Shown here in pieces: positions 33,280 to 47,000 of a DNA stretch of 64,000 nt (the stretch's first letter is position 1; each line of letters opens with the position of its first letter). The notes under the pieces are model-generated. The model saw only the letters and a program-made list of their open reading frames with translations. It was not told where the DNA came from and did not search any database. The position numbers and the translations under genes are program-made. This stretch comes from Agelas oroides (taxonomy: Eukaryota > Porifera > Demospongiae > Agelasida > Agelasidae): positions 3,721,754 through 3,785,753 of the forward strand of contig OX422191.1 of assembly GCA_949130485.1 (NCBI GenBank). Reading direction: 5' to 3'.

Positions 33280-34425
33280 AGCTGTGTGCATATATCTACT
33301 TTGTCTCAGGTCTAAAACTGTTGTACATTCCCTCCTCAGTGCATGTAAACTATAATTCACACATAGAAATTATATTCTCTGCAGAGTTGGTGTGTGTATC
33401 CACTGACGAATGACTCCAGACAGGCATTTTGTGAACCTCTATTATAGATGCATTAGTACATGCTGTTTTAATTAAATAATAGTGCTTTATGTGAGACAAA
33501 TGTAAGTGTATCCATGCAAACAACTGTATGAAGAAGCCTCAAAATGACTCCTTGTATAAAGTTGGAACAAAGTATGAACAATTCACAGATTCAACCAACT
33601 TCAAGAGAAGCTAACAAGCTGCCAAAAGTGAAGAACAGAATTTAGCTTGCATACCCAACTGTCAGGCAAATATGATCTCTCCATTTCCCATTTCCCATTT
33701 TCCATTTTCCATTTTCCCATTTCTCATTTCCTCGTTCCTACTTTTAGAGTGACCCCCTTCCAAGACTAGTCTCGTGCCCAGACCCCTCCCCCGAAAAACG
33801 GAAAGAGGGTCTGCATGGCGGGTCACTCTAAAAGTAGGAACGAAGAAATGAGAAATGGGAAATGGGAAATGAGGAAATGGGGAAATGGGAAGAAGGTACA
33901 TTGCATTTCACTCAGCAAACTGCTGACATTTTGTTTCTGCAGTCATCAAATGTGATGAGAAAGTCAATGTCCATGCATGCACTCAGAGATATCGTCTTTG
34001 CCTGACAGTAATAGGACCAAAAGGGTATGCAATGGCATTGTATCACAGTCTGCAAGCTAATTCTATGTAGAAGTTCTTCACTTTTGGCAGCTTGTTAGCC
34101 ATTTCTTGAAGTTCCTGTTCAAACTTCATGCAGTTGCTTGCGTTATTATGGATATACGCTACAGACAGTTACACGAAGAATAACTCCACATACAGCACTA
34201 TCATTAGCATGACTATTCAAACTTAATGCTAAATAGAAGTTCACAAAATGCCTCTTTGCAGTCATTCTTCAGTGGATACTCACACCGGCTCTGTAGAGAA
34301 TATAATTACTGTGTGTGAATTATAGTTTGCATGCACTGAGTGGAGGAGGAAATGTACAACAGCTTTATACCTGAGTGAGACAATTCTATAATTTTACTGT
34401 CGTAGATATATGCACACACTCCAGT
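33280..34425. repeat. Long palindromic repeat, about 1.1 kb
   Basis: Blocks on the left recur inverted and in reverse order on the right. Examples are GTGCATATATCTAC against GTAGATATATGCAC, ACAGGCATTTTGTGAACCTC against the 34240 region, and CTTCACTTTTGGCAGC against its inverse at 33600. The centre (33675..33900) is itself a palindrome of ATTTCCCATTTCCC-type repeats and AGAGTGACCC, with a small hairpin-like element (TAGTCTCGTGCCCAGACCC) in the middle. Confidence 0.75.
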
Positions 34426-34629
34426 TCTATTGCCATGCTACTGTTAGTACTGATTTATTCTTCCTGCTTTTCTCTCTAGAAGCACTCTATAGGCCTACCT
34501 TCTCTAGCTAATCACGACTTTGCACAACATGTACACTCCACTGTCCTTACGCATTGCCGTTCCATTTCCCCATTTCCTCGTTTCCCATTTCTCATTTCCC
34601 ATTTCCCGTTCCTCCTTTTAGAGTGACCC

Positions 34630-34987
34630 CTGCATGGCGACATTTCTTGTCACATGGGGCGGGGCCTACGGCGTAAAGAATGTCATATTTACATTTTACA
34701 TCCGGGACTCGAGTTTTCTGACGACTTAGACTGCTGCACGGTATGGTTTACAAAAGCTTGATAAGGCCGCGAAGTTTCTTGGGAAAGCTGAGAACGAGCT
34801 GCGAGGTAAGTTTTTTGTACCTCCAATTCGGTTCAAAGTACGATCGCTTACGTCATGCACATATAATTATGCGTTCTAGAATCTGATTCGAGCTCTCAGA
34901 TCGGGGAGCTACCCCGCCCCATGTGCATGTGACAAGAAAAGTCACACCAGACCTCGCACGTGCGGGGTGGGGCTGGGCACGAGACTA
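34630..34987. mobile_element. Hairpin-related element directly upstream of the THUMPD1-like start
   Basis: TGCATGGCGACATTTCTTGTCACATGG at the left pairs with CATGTGCATGTGACAAGAAAAG at the right, and the right tip is GGGCACGAGACTA. The interior holds an exon-like end, GAGCTGCGAG followed by GTAAGT (34803). It ends about 50 bp before the predicted start codon at 35039, so it may contain promoter or 5' UTR sequence of that gene. Confidence 0.5.
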
Positions 34988-35038
34988 TGCCAAGACCACC
35001 ATTTCGTGCGCAGCAGTCTGGGAACCGGGACGCGCATC

Positions 35039-38000
35039 ATGTCCCGGGGAGTGGAAGGAGAGAGAAAGTCGGGGAAAAAGCGATCCAAAGCCTACTATGG
35101 CGCCACACATTCCAAGAGGAGGGTGAGGCATGTCTGCATACGTGCTTTTAAGCTGCTTCTGATTATATAAAGAGAGCACATGGATAAGTCATAGTCTGGA
35201 CCCCATGCAGCTGGGTGAGGAACGGCCTAAAAGTGTCTTGCTGGGATGTGGATGAAGCCCATTGGTTGAATGCAAATTGCATTCGTCTACTCCCTTTGTT
35301 GACCCAGCTGATATGCAGAATGTTACTTGTTGCTCTATCGTTAGTGATGTGAGAGGTGATGACAGTGATGTTCACTCTCGCACGGACAGAGAAATCAAAT
35401 GCAAGAAGCTCTAAATTATAAATTATTATCAAATTAGCTATTATGCAAAAATGGAGGGGGGGGGGGGGGGGGGGGGCTGGGAGATTTGGTCACATGCAAT
35501 GATGTCAGGTAGACATAGGGTAGATAGACAGGGCGCGGTGCCCAATCGTTGTAGCTCACAAACTTTGTGTTGATCAGAACAACTAGCCACACTGACACTG
35601 TCTTTCGAATGTTACAGTCTCAAGTTTTTGGACAAGATATTGCGAGAAGGACCTCGAGATTCATCTTTGTGCACCACCCCAAGTCTGTCTACCTATCATT
35701 ACATCATATTACTGTGCACGTGACTAAGCCAGGCCCTTCCCCTCCACTTTTGCATGCTCAAGAACTAGATGGTGAGAAGGCCTGGGAACGAAGAGCTCTA
35801 CTAAATCATGACTGTGTAACCTGTGTGAAATGTCAGTGTCTTCATGTTTATACTAGGAGTATGCATGCGTATGATGCCTCGCGCCGCGCCATGCGCCAAT
35901 GTGTCTATGTGCATTGCGCATACGGGTGGGACACACGGAGCAAGTGTCAGAAATTGTGCACTGCTGGTTTTAATAGTGGGAGCCCAAAGAACAATACCTG
36001 GCTTGCGAAGACTCTCCAATACGTGATTTCTACATTTGAACTCTTTCTTGATCTCTTCTTGCTCTCTTGGCTTCTACATCTGACCTCTTTGCTTTTTCTT
36101 TCTCAGAGTCACCAGCCATCGGCTGCATTCAGCACTCGTTTCTGCACTTGACTCCGCCAAATATGTACGTTGCGAAGGCCCAGCTGCACTGTCCTCCCCA
36201 TCCTCCATCAATGTGCTTGTGTAATGCACATTTCACTGAGCGCAAATTGACATTCCGAGTGTGCTTTTTGTTCTCTCTTAGTTTTGTGAGCCAGCCCACT
36301 TTCTCATGTGGGCTGGCTCTTTGAATTTCACATTCAGTGGGATTATGGTGTTTGTATTCTCCACTGAACTACTCTGCAGGTGCCATCTTCAATTATGATC
36401 TCATTGTACTCGTATTCACACTTCATACATCCATGTTTTGTCAACATCACTGTAGTCCAATGCTTACGACTGGATGTTAGCCTCATTCCCAGGCTCTCCC
36501 CTGCCCCAGGGCATACCTCATGCCTTATACCCAGGCTCTCCCCTGCCCTGGTAGCCTCGAAGCTATATGGATAAGGGGTCCAGACTATTGAAGGTCTTGG
36601 TACATAAGTAAAACTTGATTGTTGAAAATTTTACTAGTAGGCATTCATCTGATAACTTTCTTCCCCCTGTCAGAAGCATGGTCTGCAGGAGCTGTCTGTA
36701 GGTATGTGTGGTATACTGATCACTACTAACGACCAAGAGAAGCTCTGTGTGTCAGAGGCTTACAACATTCTGAATGAGGTCTGTGTGGTGTTGTGTGTCA
36801 TGAGTTTGCTCAAAATGATATAGAGTTAACTTTTTTCCTCAAATATTTTACCCTTGACTTGTTTTTCACTCTCTACAATGCATGGCTAAGTGAACCAGAT
36901 CTACCCTTGAATTTCATCTGTGTGACAAAGTGCAACACTGAGTACATGCACTCGTTTTGAGTGTTGCACAGTGTGTATGTACAAGTAACTAATGAGGATA
37001 CTTTCCCTTGGTAGATGTTTCAAGTAAATAGTTATGACCCTCGAATTGATACTAAACTCCAATTATACTGTGTGGCTATAGTTCAAAAGCTGAAGTTTAT
37101 TGCTTGCAGCATAACTACCGTAAACTCTGGTTATTAGGCGCACCTTGCTATTAGGCTATTAGGCGCATATTATTTATTAGGTGCATGCTTCCTTCCTGGT
37201 ACACGGCATCATTTATTAAGCACATGTGCATTAAATAGTGTACACACTGGCGATGAGAGATGGAGTGAAAACCATGGCATCAAGAACCCGCGCACACTCG
37301 ACGGTCATCCTGAAGTCAAACAAAGGAGAGCTACACAGGTTTTTCCCACTTCTGGCTAACACAAAGTAACAAGCCACATCCTTCGTGGCCTACGCGGACT
37401 GGACTATTAGGCCTAGTAAAATTTCTCCCGTATGACGCATAGAGCCCCGCATATCTTCTTGAGTACACAATGGCTGCAAATCACGGTCTCTTTGAGGAGG
37501 ATCGAGCCTTCTGATTTTACGTCGATACTTGCCAGGTGAACACGTCTAACGATCTACTGCACACTCATGCCCGCCTGTAGGGCGTGGCTTGCATCCCTTA
37601 TTTAGCGCATATCCTCTGTTAGGCGCATATTTGCTTACCACTTACACTTATAAACGCATGCGCTTATTAACCAGAGTCTACGGTACATGTTCAAGGTATG
37701 AGAGTTACCTACACATGTTTGCATAAAGTCCCACCTTCCTATTAGCTATGCAGATATCATTTATACACAGGAAGTGCTGGATGTTTCAAAAGCACTGTAT
37801 ATCTGACTTTCCAAGTATGCAGATGTTCTCTGTGGTCCCGAGGCTGGTGAAGATGCTGGGTCAGATGCCAGTGACCAGGAGAGTGGTGACATTGAGGCTG
37901 CTGTAGCCAGGGAGATACAGGGTCTGAAGGTACTGTTGTTTATAAGTGTTTGTTGCATGTAGGAATTGTTTCAAGTGCTCCCACTTCCAGTCTTTACATG

Positions 38001-41000
38001 CTAGTTTATGTCTGTATTCATATTACTAGTGCAAGTGTAGAACATTGTGGGGTGAGCCTGAGCGAGCAACGCAGAGCAGCATCGTTACTTCACCAGTTTT
38101 CTATACCAGGTTACCACATACAGGTCATGTATATGTGCAGCTAGCAGGGATTAAGTGTAGCCTCCCTGCTGACCTGTATTGACTGCCTGGCTTGTCATGC
38201 ATAGTTCTTACACAAATAGGAGAGGCATTGAAACATTGTTACGCATGATAAATACACTGTTAGATATTCAACTTGGACAATCAAAGGATCTCTGCCGCCT
38301 TTTGCATTCTGTAAGTAGCCAGGTTTGTCTTCACAACTTCCAGCCCTCGTACAGTAAATGTCGTTCATGCTCCAGCTACTCCTCCCAAGTGTCTTTCCTC
38401 GCCGTCTTTGCCCACACCGCTCATGCTGGAAAGTAGTTTGCGGAGCGAAAATTTTACTTATTGTCTGCATGTGGTGCACGGTTGTGTTAAATTATATATA
38501 GTCTGAGCAGAAATATGGAGTATGTACGACAGAATGAATTTTTATATATAAAAAAATCCACCGTTGAACTTGCTGGTGTGGGGCTCTCTAAGGCTCACCC
38601 CAATGAACAACAGCTGGCTTGAAGTAGAAGTACTTTTTACTTTTTCTTTTAGCATCAGGAAGAACCCACAGCTATAGCTTATGTCTGTGGTAGAAATAGT
38701 ATATATACAATCCAGTATGTGTTCCTGAAAGCAGCATTTCATAGTAACCGGCCACTTATTGAGAAAATGCATTCGTGCACTTACATATGCATACTTTACT
38801 AGGGAATGGGGGAAAGAGAGAGGAGATTTCAGGCAGTGAACAGTGGTGCCAAACATGTGGTATTCATCAGGTGTAGAGACCCTGTGGATCCATGTCTGCT
38901 GGTTCACCACATGCTGAGTGACATGCTGAGTACTCATGTACACAAGTCAAGGTGTGTATACATATAGAGCAATGTTGCTTTGGAAGGAGAGCAAGAAGCT
39001 AGGTATTGATTTGCACATGCACCGTGGTCCGACATTGTATGGCATGCTGTAAAATTAGGCTTTGCAGGTTGGCTGCATGTAAGATAATGCAAGGCTGGCA
39101 TCACAAACAATTGTTTCATGAGTTATTTTAAACCATTTTCATGCTTTTAACATTTTACTTGTGCTTCAATTAAATCAGGCCTTGTCCATTAATACATTCA
39201 GCACTTCTGTATGCGCACGTGTATTATTTCACATTGATAACACATGACGATTATGATTGCTATGTACGATCTTGAAACGAAAGACAGCTGCATGAAGAGA
39301 TGGCGCTTTCAAGCCTTTTGGATAAGGCCAGCCACCTGACTGCATTCTGTTTATGAGATAGCAGTCCCCATCTCCTGATCAGCTGATGAGGCCTGGTATT
39401 GGCCGAAACATGTCCTGCGCAGTGGGTGACTTTGCATAACATCTATAGGCCTAGTTTTTAAGGGAGATGTGGTTCCTTGATTGTTCTATTCATTATATAT
39501 CTATGTGCACTAATCGCATACTTTGCAATTAGAGTTTGTAAGAAACTATTCCCACATGTCAAATGTCGCACTTCTGCTTTCAATTCTTCACTAAGTCCTT
39601 TCAGCACAGTACCACAACTCTGAAATGCTGAAGATGCCATGAGACCAAATGTACCAAACAAAAGTGTAGCATGTATAAGTTGTTGGAAGAGCTCTCCATG
39701 AAATGATGTAAAGTGCCCACAAACATTAAACTCTATCCAAACTTTGAAGTTTACAGTATGTTGAAATCCCTCTCAAAGAGCATTTGTGAACAAATATAGA
39801 TTGCAATAGAATCTGCAACGTGCTGCATGTCCGCACCTTGGTTATTCATCTTAGAGAGTAATAGAGACTATTGGTTGTTAGCAATAACTAGCTTGCAAAC
39901 TTGTATATGTGTTAGTTATGGACAGGCGTTTGGTTATTGACAACCTTCACTCTTGAAAGTTTGCTAACAAATGGGATTGGTTCGAGTATGGATGTGCACA
40001 GAATGGCTAAAAGTTAGCCTTGTTCCAAGGCCTTCCCACCGTCCAGTTTTTGATTGCTTGCAGTGTACAAAAATGGAAGGGAAAGGCCTGGTCCATTTTA
40101 TCACATGAATGACGTCGTGTCCACCTAGGTAGACAGAGGTGGGGAGGGATCCCGGTTGAAAGAACGCATTTCGCGCACGTGTTCTTAGTTTTGAACCACG
40201 TTTTTCACTTAACGAATGTTCGAAAGTCCAGCGCTTGGGGCAGAAACTACAAGGTAAGCTAGACCTCAAGCTCGTTCTTTCGATCATCAATGATGGGGGA
40301 CCCCTCCCCCCCTCTGTCTACTAGGTAGACACTGATATTATTCACGTGATAAAATGGACCAGGCCTTCCCCCTCTGTTTTTGCATACTGCAAGCGATCCA
40401 AAACTGGACTACAGGAATAGGCAATAGTGAAATAGTCAAGTTGCTATAAGGCAGGTGCAAGTTACATTTACAGGCCTGTAGCTACAAAGAGCCATGCTTC
40501 ATTGAAATTGTATGTGGCACATTTCAAACTAAATCAGCTGAAAACGGGGATGATGAACTCACACAATCTGCACATCTTTGATCCTTGCCTTATAATCTAC
40601 ACGGTGGTAGGCTACAATTTTGTACTTGCTTCATGAATGCAAGGGTGCAACAAAATATTTGACCTTTGACCTCCATTAAATGCTATACTCCAATATTTGT
40701 CGACAATTGGCCAAAAGGTGCTACATTGTAAGTGCTGTTGTATATATTGGTATCAGCTTGAAGCCGATATCATGTAAAAAACATCTATACTTTTTTATAA
40801 ATGTTAACAAAACCATAGTGAGGCCAATATGTTCATCTCCAGTGATTTTTGGTTTCTTCAATTCCAACCCGAATTTTTATCATCAATTATCATCAATTGC
40901 TAACGTTTCGACTACAGTGCTGTAGTCTTCTTCAGGGCACATCTGCATACAACACTGGGAATACTGCTTAAGTACAATAATCAGGTAAGCTAGTTGCTAA

Positions 41001-44000
41001 CGGGAACACTAGTTGCTAGCTAACAGAAACATAACATGCTAGGTAGCGTCTATTGTTCCGTCATCAGTTTCTCGGCGTGGTGTGGTGTGGGTGGAGCTCG
41101 TCATCACGGCATGGTCCAGGAGCGGTTGCCAGCATTCCGGAATGGCAACGCCCTCGTCTCTGTTGATCAGTTCGAGATTAGTGAGGCGGATGTGTAGAGC
41201 CTCTTTGATGAGCAATGTGGTGTTGGTCTTTGCTTGTGGTGGTGTTCTTTGCTTCATCTCCAGTGTTGGCCATTCTGAAGCTGAACATGAAAAGGTGAGA
41301 ATTAGTGCGAAAAACGAGCTATTGTCTAAAATCTTCTAGCAGAAGTTGGACCGATAGGCTGTAAATCACTTCTACAGTCTGACTCTGGATGATGATCAGT
41401 GGTGACCCAATCTGCCTCATACAGGGTTGAATCTCATACACTGCAAACAGTAAATTAGTACAGGTGTGAAAACCTAAGCGAGAATCTAATGTGACCCTCA
41501 AAACCTGAATGCAAAATACAGCGACTACCGTGATTGTATGGGTATATCCAACTACTATTGTGTACACTTCCCCAACCCCTCCCCAGGAGATAGACTACAC
41601 ACTTGAAAACAGACTTTCCCCTAGTGTACCCCTCCCAGAATATACACACAACAACAGACCTTGCAACAGGTATGTCATAGTTGTACCGTGGCTTCTTAAT
41701 GGGTATGGGATTGTACCATCCGAGGGTTAATGATGTCCTTCCGAGGCGAAGCCGAGGAAGGACATCATTAACCCGAGGATGGTACAATCCCATACCCATT
41801 AAGAAGCGTGGTACAGCTAGCTTGTATCATAATTGATCTGATTAGTCTGGGCATGCCATAGCAACAACGATTGTGAGGCTTCTGCTATGTGAATGGGCTG
41901 GACTGTTGCTTAGCAACCTAGTTGTATATACCATATGAGACAACTAGCTGACGGTGGTGTACGTGGGATTTGTACTCCGTGGCGGCTTCTTTGAACTTCC
42001 CACGCAGTATGATACAAATATATACACACACACACAGACCTATATATGAGTGTGTGTGTGTATATATATATAGCATATCAAAGTCAAAGTCAAAGTTTCA
42101 TATATATACCCCAAAAAAGCAAGGGAGAGTACATGACTCTAAGTAAGAGCAATGATACAAATATATACATGTAGAATACTGGTCTGACAATTAAAAAGGA
42201 AAGCATTTTACAATAGACAAGCCCAGAGGTAAAATGAAACTGTTCAGAGTCAGTGACAGTGGAGATGATACAGTTTGTGAGGTCGTCAGGGGTAATCTCA
42301 GAAAGTAAGTCCGTGTGGCATGTCTATAGCACCATGCCATAGTGGGAGTTCCATTGGCATTTAGTGAAGTTAACAAATTGGAGACCTATCTCCAGATTGT
42401 TACTATACATGTACAGAGGGGAAGGGATCCAACTGGTCATGAAGCTTTTTGGTGTCTGTAGAACGGCCAGAGTTTAGAGTGTTTGCTAAATTGAAAAGTA
42501 CTGCTCAATTTGCAAGACAAGTCAGGAACCTTCCTTCTCTCTGTAGGCTTTGTTGTAATTAATGCTCCTGGACTGTGGAAAGCTCTGGGAACCAGGATGT
42601 CTATCTGTGTGGGAAGCCCATGAAGTTAGCAGGAGGCCTGCGTAGCCAGCAGCTAGAATAGCTGGCAGGACAAATGGATTCTTGTGTGGCATCTCTTTAA
42701 TGCAAGCTGTTCAGCTCTGCATTTATGACAATTTTTCTCTTGGCTTGTTCACAAATAGTGAAGTGACAAATTCTATAGACATACATGTTCTGTATGCTGT
42801 AATTATCCCGTGTGTGCATGTGTGAAGGGGTTAAGCAATCGGTTTTGTCCATCTGTCAGTCAGTTTGTCAGTCTGGTGAAAAATTTTGAAATCAGCACAT
42901 TTACTGGGTTAAACAATTGCAATGACATGGCAATCTAAAAAAAATGATGTATGTGTACATGATGAGACCAAAGCAGTTCACTCCTCTGCATTTCCAGCTG
43001 TTATAATTCTACTTAACATTGGTATTGTCCACCATTTTGATACAATCAACCACTTGGATACGGTGGAGACCGGGCATATGTGGACTCCAAGCATGTGTTC
43101 GCATTCACCAGTCTCCTCGTTCCCAGGATTGCGAAAAGCTGGGTGGGCACCTTGGAACGAGGCTACGCATTCACTTGATTTGGCTAGTCTCGTAGACTGC
43201 TGGGCACGAGACTACCATTTGACAGATGAGTGAAATATGGTGTGTTATTAGTGTCAAAAAATCCTACTTGATGAGGTCGGTCATTTACTTTAAGAGGTCG
43301 GTCAGTTACTCTATGAAGTTGGTCAGCAAATATTTGCTGACAGCCATCAGGGGGTGTGGCAGGCTGGGCACAAGAGTAGACCTTCAGTTAAAGTATAAAA
43401 GCCCTTTGATCTTCCATCAGTACAACCAGCTTTAATATTATAGTGTAGATACCCTACTAGTGTAATATAATGTACACTGCACACCACAAACGGTAATATA
43501 CAACAGTTATGGGCACGCATGGGTAACAACAGTTCAGTTTGCTGACATTGAAATTGCACGGGGTATGTCTTCTCTGAAAACCCCTAGTTTTGTAATGAAC
43601 TGGTGAAGCCTTGGGTCATGAAATGATGCTCAGGCTCTGCAGGGCTTCATTTGGGTGGCTTGGGGGGGAGATGGCAGTATTTTGCTGCCCCATCTTGGAT
43701 TTTCATGAATGGACATGGTTGCCACATTTAGATTAGACCCAAATATTGCTTGAAAATGTGATTTTGTATAGTCTGAAATTTTCCTGTGGGCAAGCCACCA
43801 CACCTCCTATACATCAACACAGTGGGGGCTGCCCTAGCCATGTTTCCAGACCTCAGACAGCAATACGAAGTGCGTGCATTTTATTGCGAACGCATACAGT
43901 GAATGCTGTGTGAGGCCTGGGAATGAGACTATATAGTATTCCCCCCACCCATCCACCCACCTCCCTTCCCAAAAAACTGCAACAAACAACATTCGCTCCC

Positions 44001-47000
44001 TCTTGGGAATTTTCGTAAACAAAAATAAACCCTGATCTACATTGCATTTACGTTTTGTCTGGGAACGAGGGTATATTGTCTGTGTGTGGGAAGCCCTGAA
44101 GTCCTAATCACCCGCGGGTGAACTCTGATAACTGCGTATTCACTGCGAGATGGCAGAAAGTGGTTCCGTTACGTTCATCAAGCAATCAACACAGTGGGTA
44201 CAGAGCGTTCCGCAGCAAACTGTGGACCCAAATGGGGAGCCTATCGTATGCAAAGCGAGATGCCTTGTACAGCAATTCGAGGACACCCTCTTCAGGAGCT
44301 ACTCTACCAACGTATGCTTATTAACTGCATTGGAGTCCTTGTGTCTTGGTCTCAGCATCGCCGCCTTTCTCGAGAAGTGGTGGAGTCTTGGCAACTTTAT
44401 GTGACAGATAGATCCTTCATTTACACTATCCTGGATAGCGGACACCCATCAACAGTTCGTATTCCTCTGGCCAACATCGAGGCAGTAGCTGTCAATGAGC
44501 CTCTCGCCGAGTGCGGCCCTGCAACTTGCCTGTGCTCGACTGGTCCCGATGCTGTCGTAGTACACTGCAAAAACAAGTTGGTTATTTTAAAGGCAGAGTG
44601 GTTACCCTGGTTACAGACAAACTGGAGAGACAGTGGTTATGAGAGCTATCAGCATAAGGCTACCCAGCTGCCCACTTCCTCTTACAACCACAAGACATTA
44701 ACCATTTGTAAAGGAGTCATTACAAATGCAAGCAGATGATTTGTAAAGGAGTCATTACAAATGCAAGCAGATGATTTGTAAACTAGTCATTACAAATGCA
44801 TAGCCTCATTCCCAGGCCTACCCCGTTTTTTGGTTTGCGTTCAATATAATACACGGAGGCGGAAGAGCGCGAAAAACGGGGAAGGCCTGGGAACACTTGT
44901 CACGTGAATGACGTCTGGTGGACGTGAGGTGGACGTAGGGGGGACGGTGCCCAACTACAAATTCGTGTGCAATAAACCATAGAGCCAGTTTCTTACCGGT
45001 GAAGTCAAGTACTGTCGATCTCGTGAACGTCTGGGGTCCGGGCTATCATTGGAGCGCTCGATGATGAAGTCTAGTACGTTATTTGTAGTTGGGCACCGCC
45101 CCCCCTACGTCCACCTCGCGTCCACCAGACGTCATTCACGTGACAAGTGTTCCCAGGCCTTCCCCGTTTTTCGCGCTCTTCCGCCTCCGTGTATTATATT
45201 GAACGCAAACCGAAGAACAAAAAACGGGGTAGGCCTGGGAACGAGGCTAACAAATGCAAGCAGATGATTTGTAAAGGAGTCATTACAAATGCAAGCAGAT
45301 GATTTCCTCACAGATGTTCTGAGGGTTGTCAGCTAGTGTATTGTGGTTGTAAGAGGAAGTGGGACAACAAGTGGTGAATGATTCTTGCAATTTCCTGTTC
45401 ATGTGCTTACTTCACTGGCAATACTATATAAAAGCTATTAACAACCACCTGATAGATTGTGTCAGACTCTCCTTCCAATTGCAGTCTTGTTGGTGTTGTT
45501 TTCCGTAATTATTTCTCAAAGGTGATAGTATAAAGAGAGTGTGGCATAGTACATGTATAGTACATGATTTAACCGTTTCAGGTAATGCGAACTTAATGTG
45601 AATGTGCTGCCAACATGCTTACATGCGGAACAATAGAGAAGGAGATTGCAATTTCAATCCAGTGAGACTCGAGTTGAGATGGTTGAAAGTGGTTCCGTAG
45701 CCATATAGGTATAATTAACCTCATGAACTATACAGTTACCAAAAATCATTGTCATTCTGGGGGTTGGTCAGTCAGGTAGAGTTGAGGGTACTGATGTGTC
45801 CTACGTCTTGTTATTAGCATTTGTTTGCACTTGGATACATTCAGTTTAGGGTTAGGGTTAGGTTTAGGGTTAGGGTACGTCCTACTGCACTCTGAGATAG
45901 TTAGTGTTGCTTTTAATGTGATTTGTAGAGTAATAAGTCATCAGCATAGGCAACCACTTTAGAGCCCTCAACAGCTGTAGCTCAGCCAGATGGTGAACCC
46001 TACACTGCAAAAACAAGTTGGTTGTTTTAACCACAGAGTAGTTACCATGGTTGCAGACGAACTGGAGACAGTGGTTAAGAGAGGCTCGCTTTTGGTATTA
46101 GAGACTAATTGCACAAAGGACAGCTGCCCAGTTCATCTTACAACCACAATACACTGAAAACCCTCATGATTCCCTCACCTGGTTACAATTAAGAGCATGA
46201 AAGTTCCTTACTGCAACTTTAAGTGCATTTGTAATGACTCCTTCACAGATGTTCTGAGGGTTGTCAGTGTATTGTGGTTGTAAGATGAACTGGGCAGCTG
46301 CCTATTGGGTTGCCTCATGCAATAAGTCTTCAATACCAAAAGCTAACCTCTCATAACCACTGTCTCTTCAGCTTGTCTGCAACCATGGTAACCACTCTGT
46401 GGTTAAAACAACCAACTTGTTTTTGTAGTGTAAAACTGACCCCAGATGAGGTGCTCCAGAAGAGGCGTGTTGAGATCTGGAGGCTATTGCATTGACTCAG
46501 AGGACAACACATTGTTTTTTGATGCTAACCTCGTTTCCAGGCCACTCCCAAATTTTATCTTGTAGCCGTTGATTTTTCTCCACAGTTGCAAGATAAATTT
46601 GGGAGTGGCCTGGAAATGACAGTAGTCCTCGTCACTGAGGTATATAGTCACATATTCATCCTAACAGAAAAGTGTGTGATCGTAGTTTGCTAACAAGTAA
46701 TGAGTGTGGGACAGAGTCAAACACTTTTCAAACATCAAAGAAGACCAGTTTACCAGATTCTATACTCTTCATCCATTCATTGATTATTGCAGTAAGAACT
46801 TGTTGAGTGCATGTCCAGAGCAGAAACTGGTGAAAAGCAGAGTGCATGGCTGCTCAGTTTGTGCATAAGAAGTGAGCAGATATATTTCATAAGCACCTTG
46901 CAAACAGAGAAATTGGCTGGTAGTTAGATGTTGATGTGAGATGTGATTAGTGGATTTTGGAAATGGAACAACAACCGATGATTTTGCTGTCCAAGGAAAC

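Noticed and set aside
40893-40937. Second hammerhead ribozyme on the minus strand
   Set aside because: It has CTGAAGA, a stem and GAAAC, but an extra A before stem II, no loop for stem III and no clear cleavage triplet.
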